This document shows positions 8,165 through 17,400 of a stretch of 64,000 nt of DNA, piece by piece. This DNA comes from Methanosarcina barkeri 3. GTDB taxonomy: Archaea > Halobacteriota > Methanosarcinia > Methanosarcinales > Methanosarcinaceae. The notes under the pieces were generated by a model, which searched no databases, was not told where the DNA came from, and worked only from the letters and a program-made list of their open reading frames with translations. A program made the position numbers and the translations under genes. Within the stretch, counting starts at the first letter, position 1. The number at the start of each line of letters is the position of its first letter. The stretch is taken from positions 496,001 through 560,000 of the forward strand of contig NZ_CP009517.1 in the NCBI RefSeq assembly GCF_000970305.1. The letters are read 5' to 3'.

Positions 8165-8800
8165 TCACCTCTGTTTACTCCTGGCCAGACAGGCTACTGC
8201 AGTCAAACCAATCAAAGAGAGCTCTACTTCGAATCCGGGAGTAGCTGCTTGTTTCGTAGCTGCTTCTTTTCTATTCTCTTCTTTTCCGTTCTCTTCTTTT
8301 CCATTCTCTTCTTTTCCGTCTTCTTTGGAATCTCCCCAGATGGTATCGATACGTTTAGCTTCGGTGTTTCCTAGCAGCCCGTTAGAAATTTTAAGGTCTC
8401 CTTCTCCGTCACTCATCACTTCAAACCCGATTTTGGCCAGTTCTCCAGATCCACTGACGCCGGAAACTCCTTCCAGATTAAAGATCACTCTTGCCGTCTT
8501 GCTGTCAACTGAGCTCCATTGTACCGGTATTTCCGTACTCCCAATACTACCGTTTTCGACGCTGACAATTTTCAGGACATCCGGGTTGAACACCAGATCA
8601 AACTGTCCTGCATCAAGATTTTCAACATTATCGATATTTACGGTTGCATAAACCGTATTTCCCTTTACCAGCTCAGTTGTGTTTAAGCTGACAGTCGTCT
8701 GCTGCGCCTGGCATGGAACTGCCGCAAACACCAGCAGTACAGCAAAACAAATCCCGAAGAGAATTTCTCTCCTCAACTCCGTCCATAAACTTTTTTTCAT
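8165..8800 (-). CDS. Cohesin-domain surface protein with PGF-CTERM anchor
   Basis: 211 residues. Signal peptide about 1-32 (FAVLLVFAAVPCQAQ). Residues about 34-150 match a cohesin: VSLNTTELVKGNTVYATVNI, then AGQFDLVFNPDVLKIVSVE and GELAKIGFEVMSDGEGDLKI, the jelly-roll strands that bind dockerins. Next comes a charged linker of repeated KEENG units (15-bp DNA repeats). The C-terminus, TPGFEVELSLIGLTAVACL plus a basic tail, is a PGF-CTERM signal: in archaea archaeosortase removes it and the protein becomes lipid-linked. It is the first gene of the cluster, with site GGGTGATC before ATG 8800, and is coupled to the dockerin-bearing binding protein downstream. The adjacency suggests that this protein is the membrane receptor that holds that binding protein. 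Confidence 0.9.
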   Translation of the reverse strand: MKKSLWTELRREILFGICFAVLLVFAAVPCQAQQTTVSLNTTELVKGNTVYATVNIDNVENLDAGQFDLVFNPDVLKIVSVENGSIGSTEIPVQWSSVDSKTARVIFNLEGVSGVSGSGELAKIGFEVMSDGEGDLKISNGLLGNTEAKRIDTIWGDSKEDGKEENGKEENGKEENRKEAATKQAATPGFEVELSLIGLTAVACLARSKQR

Positions 8801-9676
8801 CCGATCACCCTTGAGCCCTCTAAATATAGGCTATTTCAATATCGGTCAAAACTTTGCTGCTGGATAACAGATTTAATTATCTCGTGTGCTGGAATGGCAA
8901 AATCATAAAAATGCTGCTACGCCTAATAATGCCATAATAATGCTGCATAATAATGTTGCATAATAATGCTACCTATCACAGCTACGAATCTAATGCCGTT
9001 CCGGCACTTTGGAATACTAGCAGAGGAAGCTGCTTCTTTCCCATTATTTCAATAAAATTGCAGGTACTTTGTTTATATGTGCTCACACTAATTTTCAAAA
9101 AAGTAATAAATAAGTAAGATATTAATCTTTCTATTTAACATTATATTTATTTCAAATCCACTTTACTTAATATAAGACAATTATTTTTCCATAATTTATT
9201 ATTACTATTTTCCATTGAATTTGGAGTTTTATAAAGAGAGTTAAAGCAGAAAATTTATGTTCTGTTAATGGCAACCAGATACTTTTCACGATAAATGATA
9301 CTCTTTTTTACGACAAAGTATGTCTATCGAAAAAAAGCTGCAAATCAAGAGCCAGCAATACCCACAGGAAAATTCGACTCGTAGTGAACTCCAGCAAGCC
9401 ATCTAAAGTATGAAGATTTTGTAAATATTGAGCCTGTAAATCTAAGTTTTAAGACGTAAGAGACTACTAGGGAATTCCATAAATTTTTAAAAACTCCACA
9501 AATTTTAACTGTTCTGATTCTTTTTGAGGTCTTAAACAACTTTAAATTAAAATTAAGAATAAATTCATTTAATTTAATTTTTCATCTATCTACAAAATAT
9601 TTATAAGTCAAACGTACTATATACTATATTACATATTAAATTGTTATGAATTATGAAACTGGACAGGGAATAGAAT
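8801..9676. other. Long AT-rich gap, no gene recognised
   Basis: About 880 bases between the cohesin gene and the DUF3303 gene, divergently transcribed, so both promoters should lie here. Around 8930-8970 there are three or four copies of a CATAATAATG(C/T)TG-like short repeat. A small minus-strand frame at 9345-9539 has no ribosome site or recognisable motif. TATA-like sequence ATATACTATATTACATATT at 9616-9634 lies about 45 bases before the DUF3303 ATG. Confidence 0.5.
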
Positions 9677-9991
9677 ATGTTGTTGTTAGACATAACAACC
9701 TTTGACCCTAAGAATACTACAGAGCTATTTAAACGATGGGAAAAGGTAGAAAGTATGGATTTTCCAAAAGGGTTGAAGGTCATCAATCAGTGGTTTGATG
9801 CAGGAGGAGGGCGTGTGATAACTCTGTTTGACGTAGAAACTGTCAAAGACTATCTGGCTTATAATTTGCCGTTTACTGATTTATGCCAGATTGATGTTTT
9901 TCCCGTCATAGAAGCCGATGATGTTAAAAAGTCCATAATATATCGGATGGAAAAATTGAGTTACCTAGAAATTGGACAGTATAAAAATTGA
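9677..9991 (+). CDS. DUF3303 family protein
   Basis: 104 residues. The sequence follows the DUF3303 pattern: LLLDITTFDPKNTTELFKRW at the N-terminus, then PKGLKVINQWFDAGGGRVITLF, where a Trp and a GGGR turn precede a strand, then an acidic FPVIEADDVKKS segment. The family forms small ferredoxin-like alpha/beta barrel dimers and has no known function. It stands alone, with long non-coding stretches on both sides; TATA-like DNA lies about 45 bases upstream and there is no strong ribosome site, so it may be translated from a short leader. Confidence 0.85.
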   Translation: MLLLDITTFDPKNTTELFKRWEKVESMDFPKGLKVINQWFDAGGGRVITLFDVETVKDYLAYNLPFTDLCQIDVFPVIEADDVKKSIIYRMEKLSYLEIGQYKN

Positions 9992-10540
9992 CAATCCGGA
10001 GAAATTATTGCGAAGAATTTCATGATAATATGTTCTTAAAAATATACTGCCGGAAAAAAGTTGATAGGCAAGAAAAAGGGAACAGTTCAGGAAAGTGAAA
10101 CTTACTGACCTGTTGACTTGCCTTAAGAACCCTCTATAACCAAAAATATGCCACTACATTTGAGAAACCGAGGATGAGAGATATATTCCCCGGCTATCAA
10201 TCACCTTATCAGGTGATTCGTGTTATATGGATAAGAAGAATCTGAACAGAAGGTGAAGAAGCCTACTTTCAGGTCCTTTTATCCATTTTGAATGCTCTGT
10301 GCACAGTTACTGCACAGTATCGCTCGACGAATTTGCCAAAAAGCGTCGAGGATGACCGGAAAGGGATATAAGTAAATCCATTCTCGGATTTCTGTTGTAT
10401 TATTTCAGGCTATCTATATAAATTTACTGGATAGTGTCGCTCAGCGGCCTCTAAAGAGCCGTTGAAAAAACTGATGTCTAAAATCCGGGAACAATCCGCA
10501 GTTTAAATTATTATTCGGGTAAATTTTAAGGAGCAATTTT
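9992..10540. other. Gap with a strong hairpin and a gene remnant
   Basis: At 10199-10218 is a perfect 8-bp inverted repeat, AATCACCT-TATC-AGGTGATT, whose arms contain a ribosome site and its complement; a tiny frame (ATG at 10230, nine codons) follows. At 10440-10510 an open stretch ending LKKLMSKIREQSAV then stop reads like the C-terminal tail of a lost gene. A partial inverted repeat around CGACG...CGTCG occurs at 10324-10349. No complete gene seen. Confidence 0.4.
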
Positions 10541-10666
10541 ATGAGAATAGTCCTGGACGGCGACGGCGCAGAAATCAAAAAATTTGATAAAGCCATGAGA
10601 ACCTGCGGAAAGGTAGAATTCTCGGAGCTCTCAACGATAGCCTGGCAAAAAAGACCTGACAAATAG
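10541..10666 (+). CDS. Possible small protein of 41 residues
   Basis: ATG at 10541 is preceded by a good ribosome site (AAGGAGC, seven bases upstream). The product begins MRIVLDGDGAEIKKFDKAM and continues CGKVEFSELSTIAW to a basic end. Composition is protein-like (balanced charge, one Cys, amphipathic), unlike the surrounding AT-rich DNA. I do not recognise the family. It could be a real microprotein, or the 5' end of a decayed longer gene, as the sequence just upstream also carries a coding-like tail (LKKLMSKIREQSAV). Confidence 0.45.
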   Translation: MRIVLDGDGAEIKKFDKAMRTCGKVEFSELSTIAWQKRPDK

Positions 10667-11718
10667 ATGCGAATCCTTTCCAAAATATTCTCAACTTGCA
10701 ACTCCCGCCTACCCGCGCTTAAAGGCGTGAAATTTCAGACATCAGGAAATAATATTTATACACTTTTTCGTTTTTTACGTCATATTTCAGACTAATTATA
10801 TATGGGGCCATACTATATAACATTCTCTTTTTTTAATAAGATGTTATTTCATAATAATAGCAATTTTTATTACTTAATATGTAAAATAATTCGCTTTAAT
10901 GAGAAACTATTGTAAAAAATTATATATAATTAAATAAGCCTCACAAGTCTGAATTTCTCATTATTACTGCATAATTTAAGTTAATAAGTGCATGACTGCT
11001 TTAATAGAGACACAACCAAATTCGAGATAAGCAGCCTATGAGAATGGTATGAAATGCCTAGGATACCGGTCAACAATAGTTTTTTTGAAATTTATTTCTT
11101 CCAATTTCTATAAATGATATCTAGCCAATATTGAATAATATATAATAAAATTACAGACATATTTAAAATTTCATATTAAATATCTGTATATAATTAGCAC
11201 TTAATAGGAGAAAATCAGATAAATTTTCGAGATAATAGATAAATTTAAATTAATATCCTTATTACTATCTGATAGGTTAAGCATGATATAGGTAAGGTAC
11301 GGGCATGTATGAAAACAGCATCATGCTGACCTGTAAAAAAGTCCTGCCGTCTGCCCCTCCGGACTGCAGAAAAACTCTCTGAAACCCATTCAGGGAGCAA
11401 GGCTCAAAAAAAGCATGACAGGAGTCGATTTCCAGGCCCCTGTTTGAGTTCTTCTGGATTTTCTTCGCATACCTAGCGGATAGCATCGAAGGCGAACACC
11501 CGGAAGAACAATTGGATAATGGACCAGGAAATGAAGTGACTCCACAAAACAGAAAGACGCTGAAAGTATAAAACCTGCTGCCAATTTTCGAAAAAACATT
11601 AAGTTGATCCTTATTTGAGTAGCAGGCATTCAAAGAAAAAATTAGCCAACCATTCCCTCAGATGGGAATTTTAATCAAACTAAACTAAAAAAATTGATAA
11701 AACTTGGAGAATATATTT
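10667..11718. other. Long AT-rich gap with coding remnant at 11419-11571
   Basis: From 10770 to 11270 the DNA is very AT-rich without open frames. At 11419-11571 a plus-strand frame without a start codon reads QESISRPLFEFFWIF, then FAYLADSIEGEHPEEQ and ends QNRKTLKV; it has protein-like composition and is probably the remnant of a decayed gene. The last 60 bases lead into the DUF3344 gene. The hairpin-like GCCTACCCGCGCTTAAAGGC at 10707-10726 may be part of an old insertion-sequence end. Confidence 0.35.
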
Positions 11719-13227
11719 ATGTTTAAAAAGGAAACATTGATAAAAATAGGCGGCACAACGCCAATCGTCCCCCTGCTCCCCATAGGTGTACTGATACTAT
11801 TATTTACGATTGCACCTCTTGCGGCGGCAGACCCATACCTCGGAGGAATTTCCCTCATAACTGCGAACGGAACATCCGGGACAGTAACCGGAGACCTGTG
11901 GTTTGATGCTTATCCCGGGTTTGCCACATCCGCACAAAAAACGTTTACTCTACCTGCTTATACCGACATTGAGTGGGCCAGGCTCTACGTTGATGTTTAT
12001 GACGGACACATGGAAAACAACTACCGGGGCAATGTGACTATCGACATAGATGCAAACGGGGACAACACTTATGAGATCCAAAAGCAAGAGACCTTCGATA
12101 CTGCTTACTCGTTCCCAGGTTTAGGCGGGACTGGTCCAGTCTGGTTAAACGACCACCTGAACCGTGTGACAAGCGACTACCTGATGTGGTACGACCTCAC
12201 AGATGAGATCAGTGGGCAGACCGTGAATGTGCAGGCTGCAACCACAAAAATCGATCTTTCCTTTGACGGCCGGGTAAAGATGATTACCCTGGTGGTGGCA
12301 TACAACAAAGATCCCTGTGAAAACTGTAACGTAACTCATTACTGGGTGGCTCAAGGCCATGACACGGACTCATATGTGACAGATGAAGCAGGGCTTCCTT
12401 ACACCGGGAATACTACCTTCGATACGTCTGCCGTTTATACTCCCGGGGAAGCTAATCTTACTGTTCTCCCACTTTCGAGTTTTAACGGGAACTATACCTT
12501 CAATAGTGATACTGAGCAGTTGCCGTGGGACAATCCTCATCAGGGATCATACTTCCAGTGGCAGAGCTGGAACGTCACAGATTTAATTTCTGGAAACAGC
12601 TATATGACTTACGGCCGAAATGTGACTGATACTGATCGAAATTACAGCGGCTACTTCAAGGTCCCGCTTGCTTTGCTGACTGTAAAGGACGAATCCCTTA
12701 TCTATGACTTCAGCGATAACACGCTGGGGAGAGCAGGAATATGTTTATTTGCGTATAGAGACCAGGCTTCTGGCTTGCCACCAACTGTCAACAATGATCC
12801 GAATAACGAATTCTCAACGACAGAGTACAACAAGATTAAATATGACGACCAGAGTTTCCAGCCTGATGTGACTGCCACCGAAGGCAAACATGCAGCGCAC
12901 CGGTTTGTATTCAACGTAAGTTGTTGTTCCAATGTATCTAATTTAGATGCTATCAATGTAACTTGGAATGGTAAAGGTTATCATGACGATCCTGAAGCTG
13001 ATGATGGTGTTAACCTCTACATCTGGAATGGAACTGGTTATGAAACATTGGCCACGTCTAATGATGAAGACGAACATATCTTGACTGGAGAAAAAACAAC
13101 TAACCTTGGGAACTACATCAACAATGACAAAGTGATTGTGCTGGCGGAACAGAAGTATCCAGATGATGGTTTAGGTAGTCATTCAACTATTGAAACAGAT
13201 TATATAAAGCTGGTACTTAAATCATAA
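11719..13227 (+). CDS. Secreted DUF3344-domain surface protein
   Basis: 502 residues. I start at ATG 11719 because GGAGA lies eight bases upstream; the in-frame TTG at 11704 lies before that site. A signal peptide or N-terminal anchor (IVPLLPIGVLILLFTIAPLAAA) is followed by a DUF3344 domain, about residues 35-330: ARLYVDVYDGHMENNYRG, DIDANGD, WYDLTDEISG and the LVVAY strand. A second beta domain (about 370-500) ends IETDYIKLVLKS without a PGF-CTERM or transmembrane helix. The DUF3344 region is closely related to the third DUF3344 domain of the giant protein encoded downstream (long shared runs such as YDGHMENNYRGNV). It is presumably a cell-surface or S-layer-associated protein; no catalytic function is known for the family. 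Confidence 0.9.
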   Translation: MFKKETLIKIGGTTPIVPLLPIGVLILLFTIAPLAAADPYLGGISLITANGTSGTVTGDLWFDAYPGFATSAQKTFTLPAYTDIEWARLYVDVYDGHMENNYRGNVTIDIDANGDNTYEIQKQETFDTAYSFPGLGGTGPVWLNDHLNRVTSDYLMWYDLTDEISGQTVNVQAATTKIDLSFDGRVKMITLVVAYNKDPCENCNVTHYWVAQGHDTDSYVTDEAGLPYTGNTTFDTSAVYTPGEANLTVLPLSSFNGNYTFNSDTEQLPWDNPHQGSYFQWQSWNVTDLISGNSYMTYGRNVTDTDRNYSGYFKVPLALLTVKDESLIYDFSDNTLGRAGICLFAYRDQASGLPPTVNNDPNNEFSTTEYNKIKYDDQSFQPDVTATEGKHAAHRFVFNVSCCSNVSNLDAINVTWNGKGYHDDPEADDGVNLYIWNGTGYETLATSNDEDEHILTGEKTTNLGNYINNDKVIVLAEQKYPDDGLGSHSTIETDYIKLVLKS

Positions 13228-13301
13228 ACATAAATTTTGAGATGAAGAATTAACATACAATCATCCAGGTCTAAAAAATTCACAAGTGATTTATTGAAAT
13301 T

Positions 13302-13328
13302 AGGGTTTTCTAAAACCTCTTTTTTTCA
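13302..13328 (+). terminator. Hairpin plus T-run downstream of the DUF3344 gene
   Basis: AGGGTTTTCTAAAACCT forms a stem (AGGTTTT with AAAACCT, one bulged G) directly followed by CTTTTTTTC and a second T-rich run to 13340. It lies about 75 bases after the stop at 13227. Confidence 0.6.
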
Positions 13329-14468
13329 TTTTTTTATTTTATATTTTTGCCTTAATTTGACATTATAAATTCAATTTAAGTGAGAAGCCTCAATTTTTCG
13401 TCAAAAATCAATTGAGAGTATTTATAAATTTCATCAAATTTCCTCTAATTTTCCAGCTTTACAATCACTATAAGTTAAATGAGTAGAAATTTTTGTCCCA
13501 TTTTGGCACTTCTGACATCGACTTTTTATATAGCATCTGTATTTTAGCCGTTAATTCATGCTATCTGTCAAATTCTACGCCAAAACTTTGATCAAAAATG
13601 ATGAAAATAGCCATCAAGAGAAAGAGAATCATCTGTCAAATTAAATCATAAAAATGGGCAAAAATTTGTTGAAATAATATTACTTATCATTCCAACGGAT
13701 ATGAAAACAATCTTCCCACATAAAAATCAAACTGTCAAACTTAGGCTTTTATGTACAAAATCAACGTGTGATTCCATATTTTTGCAATGATTGTACGATT
13801 TTCGGAATTGAATATTCAACAAATATATTTGGGTAAGTTTCAATTTTCGTATATTTGCAGATAAATAGTCATATGATTAGTCAATGAAATCAGAATGAGA
13901 CAATAAAATAAGGAATTCTATCCCTATATAGCTTGTTTAGTCACTAAATTGAAAATTCCTTATTAGATACCTGAAATCTTGTGCAAAAAGAAAGTTTTCT
14001 TTTTATTTTCCTTCATTCAGATGGAATTTTTATCATCTCACAGGAACTACAAGGTTGTAAGATAATATATTTGTATAAGATATGTTAATAATTTTTATAT
14101 TTGTGCTATTTATGATGAATATAAACTAATATGTTTCTTATTTTTTCAAATAACTTAAATAGTAAATAATAATTCTTTATTGAAGTTGTTTAAATTTAAT
14201 AGACAAAGCTCTTAAAAAACAAAATTTGCAGATTAATGCAATATTTGAAAGTCGGGCTTTATCTACGAAAGACGCTCACTAGGCAGACTAAAATTTGTAA
14301 ATTTAAGGAAAAAGGCTTTCTATCTTTTTTTGGTGGAGTTTCTCCCTCATAATTTGAAGATGTACTGAAAAAGTCGTTATTCAACCCGAAGAAATCCGTT
14401 AGGCCTGAAAAACTGAAACACAATTTCAGGAGAGTCGTTCAATTCTCTACAAAAGAGGTGAATAAAAG
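13329..14468. other. Long non-coding region upstream of the giant surface-protein gene
   Basis: About 1.1 kb with no supported gene on either strand. It is rich in short poly-A/T runs and TATA-like elements (for example around 14060-14110), as expected for a promoter region with a long leader. The ribosome site GAGGTGA at 14455-14461 belongs to the following gene. Confidence 0.5.
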
Positions 14469-17400
14469 ATGGATAAAAGAATAACTCTAATTTTCCTTGC
14501 CCTTATCTGTACTTTGTTAATAGCACCTGCGGAAGCAAAGACCTGGTATGTCGATGATAGTGGTGGAGTAGATTATACAGATATACAGGCCGCTGTTAAT
14601 AACGCTTCTTCCGGAGATACGATTTTCGTTTACAATGGGACCTATAATGGGTTCAAGGTAAATATACCATACTTAAGCATCATAGGAGAAAGTGCCGATC
14701 TTGTAACAGTGAGTAGCAGTATATATCTACCTGAAGGAACAGACACGTCTCAAAATGCAACAGGAACTGCTCTTAATGGATTGAAAATAACAGCAGCAAC
14801 AAAAATTAAACCGAGTACACAATATGGTACGGTGTCGGATTTAATTATAAGAAATTGTGCATTTGAAGGAATTACTTCGTCAAATGCGATCGAAGTGAGA
14901 GCATATAACACTACTTTTGAAAATAACGTGGTATCAAATTGTTCGGGAAGTAATGTCTTAGTTTTAGTTGGAACTGCAAATGGTAATTCAACTATAATTA
15001 CAAATAACACATTCAAAAACAACAGCAATGCAGCAGCTATAGCTTTCTCTAAAACAGCTAATAATACGGTAAAGAACAATCGTATTGAAGCAAATAATAT
15101 TGTTTTTCTTTTCTCCAGTGTAGGTGGCGGAAACAAAATCTATTTAAACAGTTTATTTACTAATTCACAAATTACGAAGGTTTCAGGTACAGTTTCTTCC
15201 ATTAACTGGTCTTCTCCAAATCAAATCACATATGCCTACAACGGTACGACCTACACCAGCTACATGGGTAATAATTGGTCCGATTACAACGGCACAGACA
15301 CTAACAGCGACGGAATCGGTGACACTCCGTATGTCCTACCAAGCACCCTCGGAGCCGATAACTACCCCCTGATGCAGCCTTTTGAGAACTACTCTATAGG
15401 AAGCAGCGTCCCTGTTGCTCCCATTGCTGCATTCACAGCATCACCGACATCCGGAGATGCGCCTTTAACAGTCAGCTTCACGGACCAGTCAACTGGGTCC
15501 CCGACTTCCTGGCAGTGGGACTTTAACAATGACGGTACAGTCGATAGCACTGAGCAGAATCCAATATATACCTTTAGTACGGCCGGAACTTACTCTGTAA
15601 ATCTAACTGTCAGCAATGCAGAAGGAAGCGATTCCGAGGTAAAGACAGGATACATTACCGTGAATGAACCAGTGCCAGCATCGGTTGCAAACTTTACAGC
15701 ATCACCTACTTCTGGTAATGCTCCGCTCACTGTCCAGTTCACTGATGCATCAACCGGCACTGTCTCCTCATACGCCTGGGACTTCAATAACGACGGAATC
15801 GTCGACAGCAACACCCAGAGTCCTTCGTATACATACAGCGAACCTGGAACATACACCGTCAACCTCACTGTCGCTGGACCGGATGGGAGTGATTCCGAGG
15901 TAAAGACCGAATACATAACCGCAACTTCAGCAGCGACAAATGACCTCAGTATCTCAGGTATCGTCAATACGGTTCCAGGCTCTGCGGTTTTTGCCAAAGA
16001 ACCAAATACCATAAACATTCTCAACATTATGAACACTGGAACTGGCAGTCTTTCTAATATTTCAGTAGCACTTTATGCAAGTGATGTATCCGGTGGGACG
16101 GTTCCGGTAAACACGACAACAATCGCATCCCTTGCAAGCGGAGGAAAGGCCACAATAAGCCTGATTGACCCGACTATCCGCAGCCTCGAAGGCGGCACGG
16201 TAACGTACACTGCAGTTGTTGACCCTGATAACCTGATCGCTGAAACCAACGAGGCAAACAATAACAAGAGCAGTGCGTCCAAACCGCTCAGATATAACGG
16301 TTATAAAGGCAAAGGCATCTACTGGGAAGGTGGCAGCAACATCACCACCAAACATACCTATGACCTTCAGGGTAACCTTCTTTACTCCACGCAGCCTGAT
16401 ACTGCTTACAAAGCTGTTGGCTGGAGTGACAGGACCGAAACATGGACTGCAGATGACCTTCCAATCCCCAGCGGTTCCACAATAGAAAAAGTCCTTCTTT
16501 ATTTCGCCTACAACTGGGACCAAACTCCTGGCGGATATCCGTGGTTGAATCTTAACTTTAACGGAAACACAATTGAGAACGGAAATCTCTCAACAGGAAA
16601 CGGAACTCTCTACAGGGACTGGAGCAATTTTGGCGGATATGCTGATTATGAATATGGTCTCTGTGTCTACGATGTAACTGACAAGTTCAACGAGGCCGGA
16701 AATAGCCTTGTAACGAATCCATATGATAGCTCTTACAATAAAATCGCACTGTATCCAAGCACCCTTGTTGTAATCTATCGAAACTCTAACGAGACCAGGA
16801 AACAGATCTTTATCAATGAAGAGTGCGACGAACTTGGCGTATCTGAGTCCAGTTACGGAACAACTCCTAAAGAGGCTACAGCATATGCTCCTTTCACTGG
16901 TATGTCCATTGACAAGAGCAAGGTAGCAAATGCTACGATGTACAGTTTCGCCGGAAGTGCCGGGCCCGATGAAGGTAACCTGCTTTTCAACGGAAACACC
17001 GTGGCAACAAGTGCATGGATGGGAAGTTCCAATTCAGCAAGTCCCCTAGTGTTTAACGTGAAAGATCACATTAATGAAACAGGAAACGAAGCCGGAATCC
17101 AGGGAACAACAAGCGGAGGCATGGATGCGCTTCAACAGATCCTTGTCGTTGACTATCAGAAAGAACAAGAACCTGCACCAGTAGCCAACTTTACCGCAAA
17201 TGTGACAAGCGGTACAGCACCTCTAACGGTTCAGTTTACAGATGCTTCAAATGGCACTGTTTCTTCTTATTCCTGGGATTTCAACAACGATGGAACTGTT
17301 GACAGCACTGAGCAGAACCCTATCTACGTTTATGCTGCGGCCGGTTCCTACACCGTCAACCTCACTGTTGCGAATGAAGGCGGTAGCGACTCTGAAGTGA

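Noticed and set aside
7456-8374. Plus-strand frames of about 200 codons
   Set aside because: Opposite-strand readings of the dockerin-binding-protein and cohesin genes, kept open by the repeats in their linkers.
10707-10726. Hairpin-like sequence resembling an IS605 end
   Set aside because: Only five paired bases and no matching partner end or transposase remnant nearby; too weak to call an element.
11277-11633. Minus-strand frame of 118 codons
   Set aside because: Low-complexity, Cys/Phe-rich reading without a site; the plus strand of the same DNA gives a more protein-like remnant.
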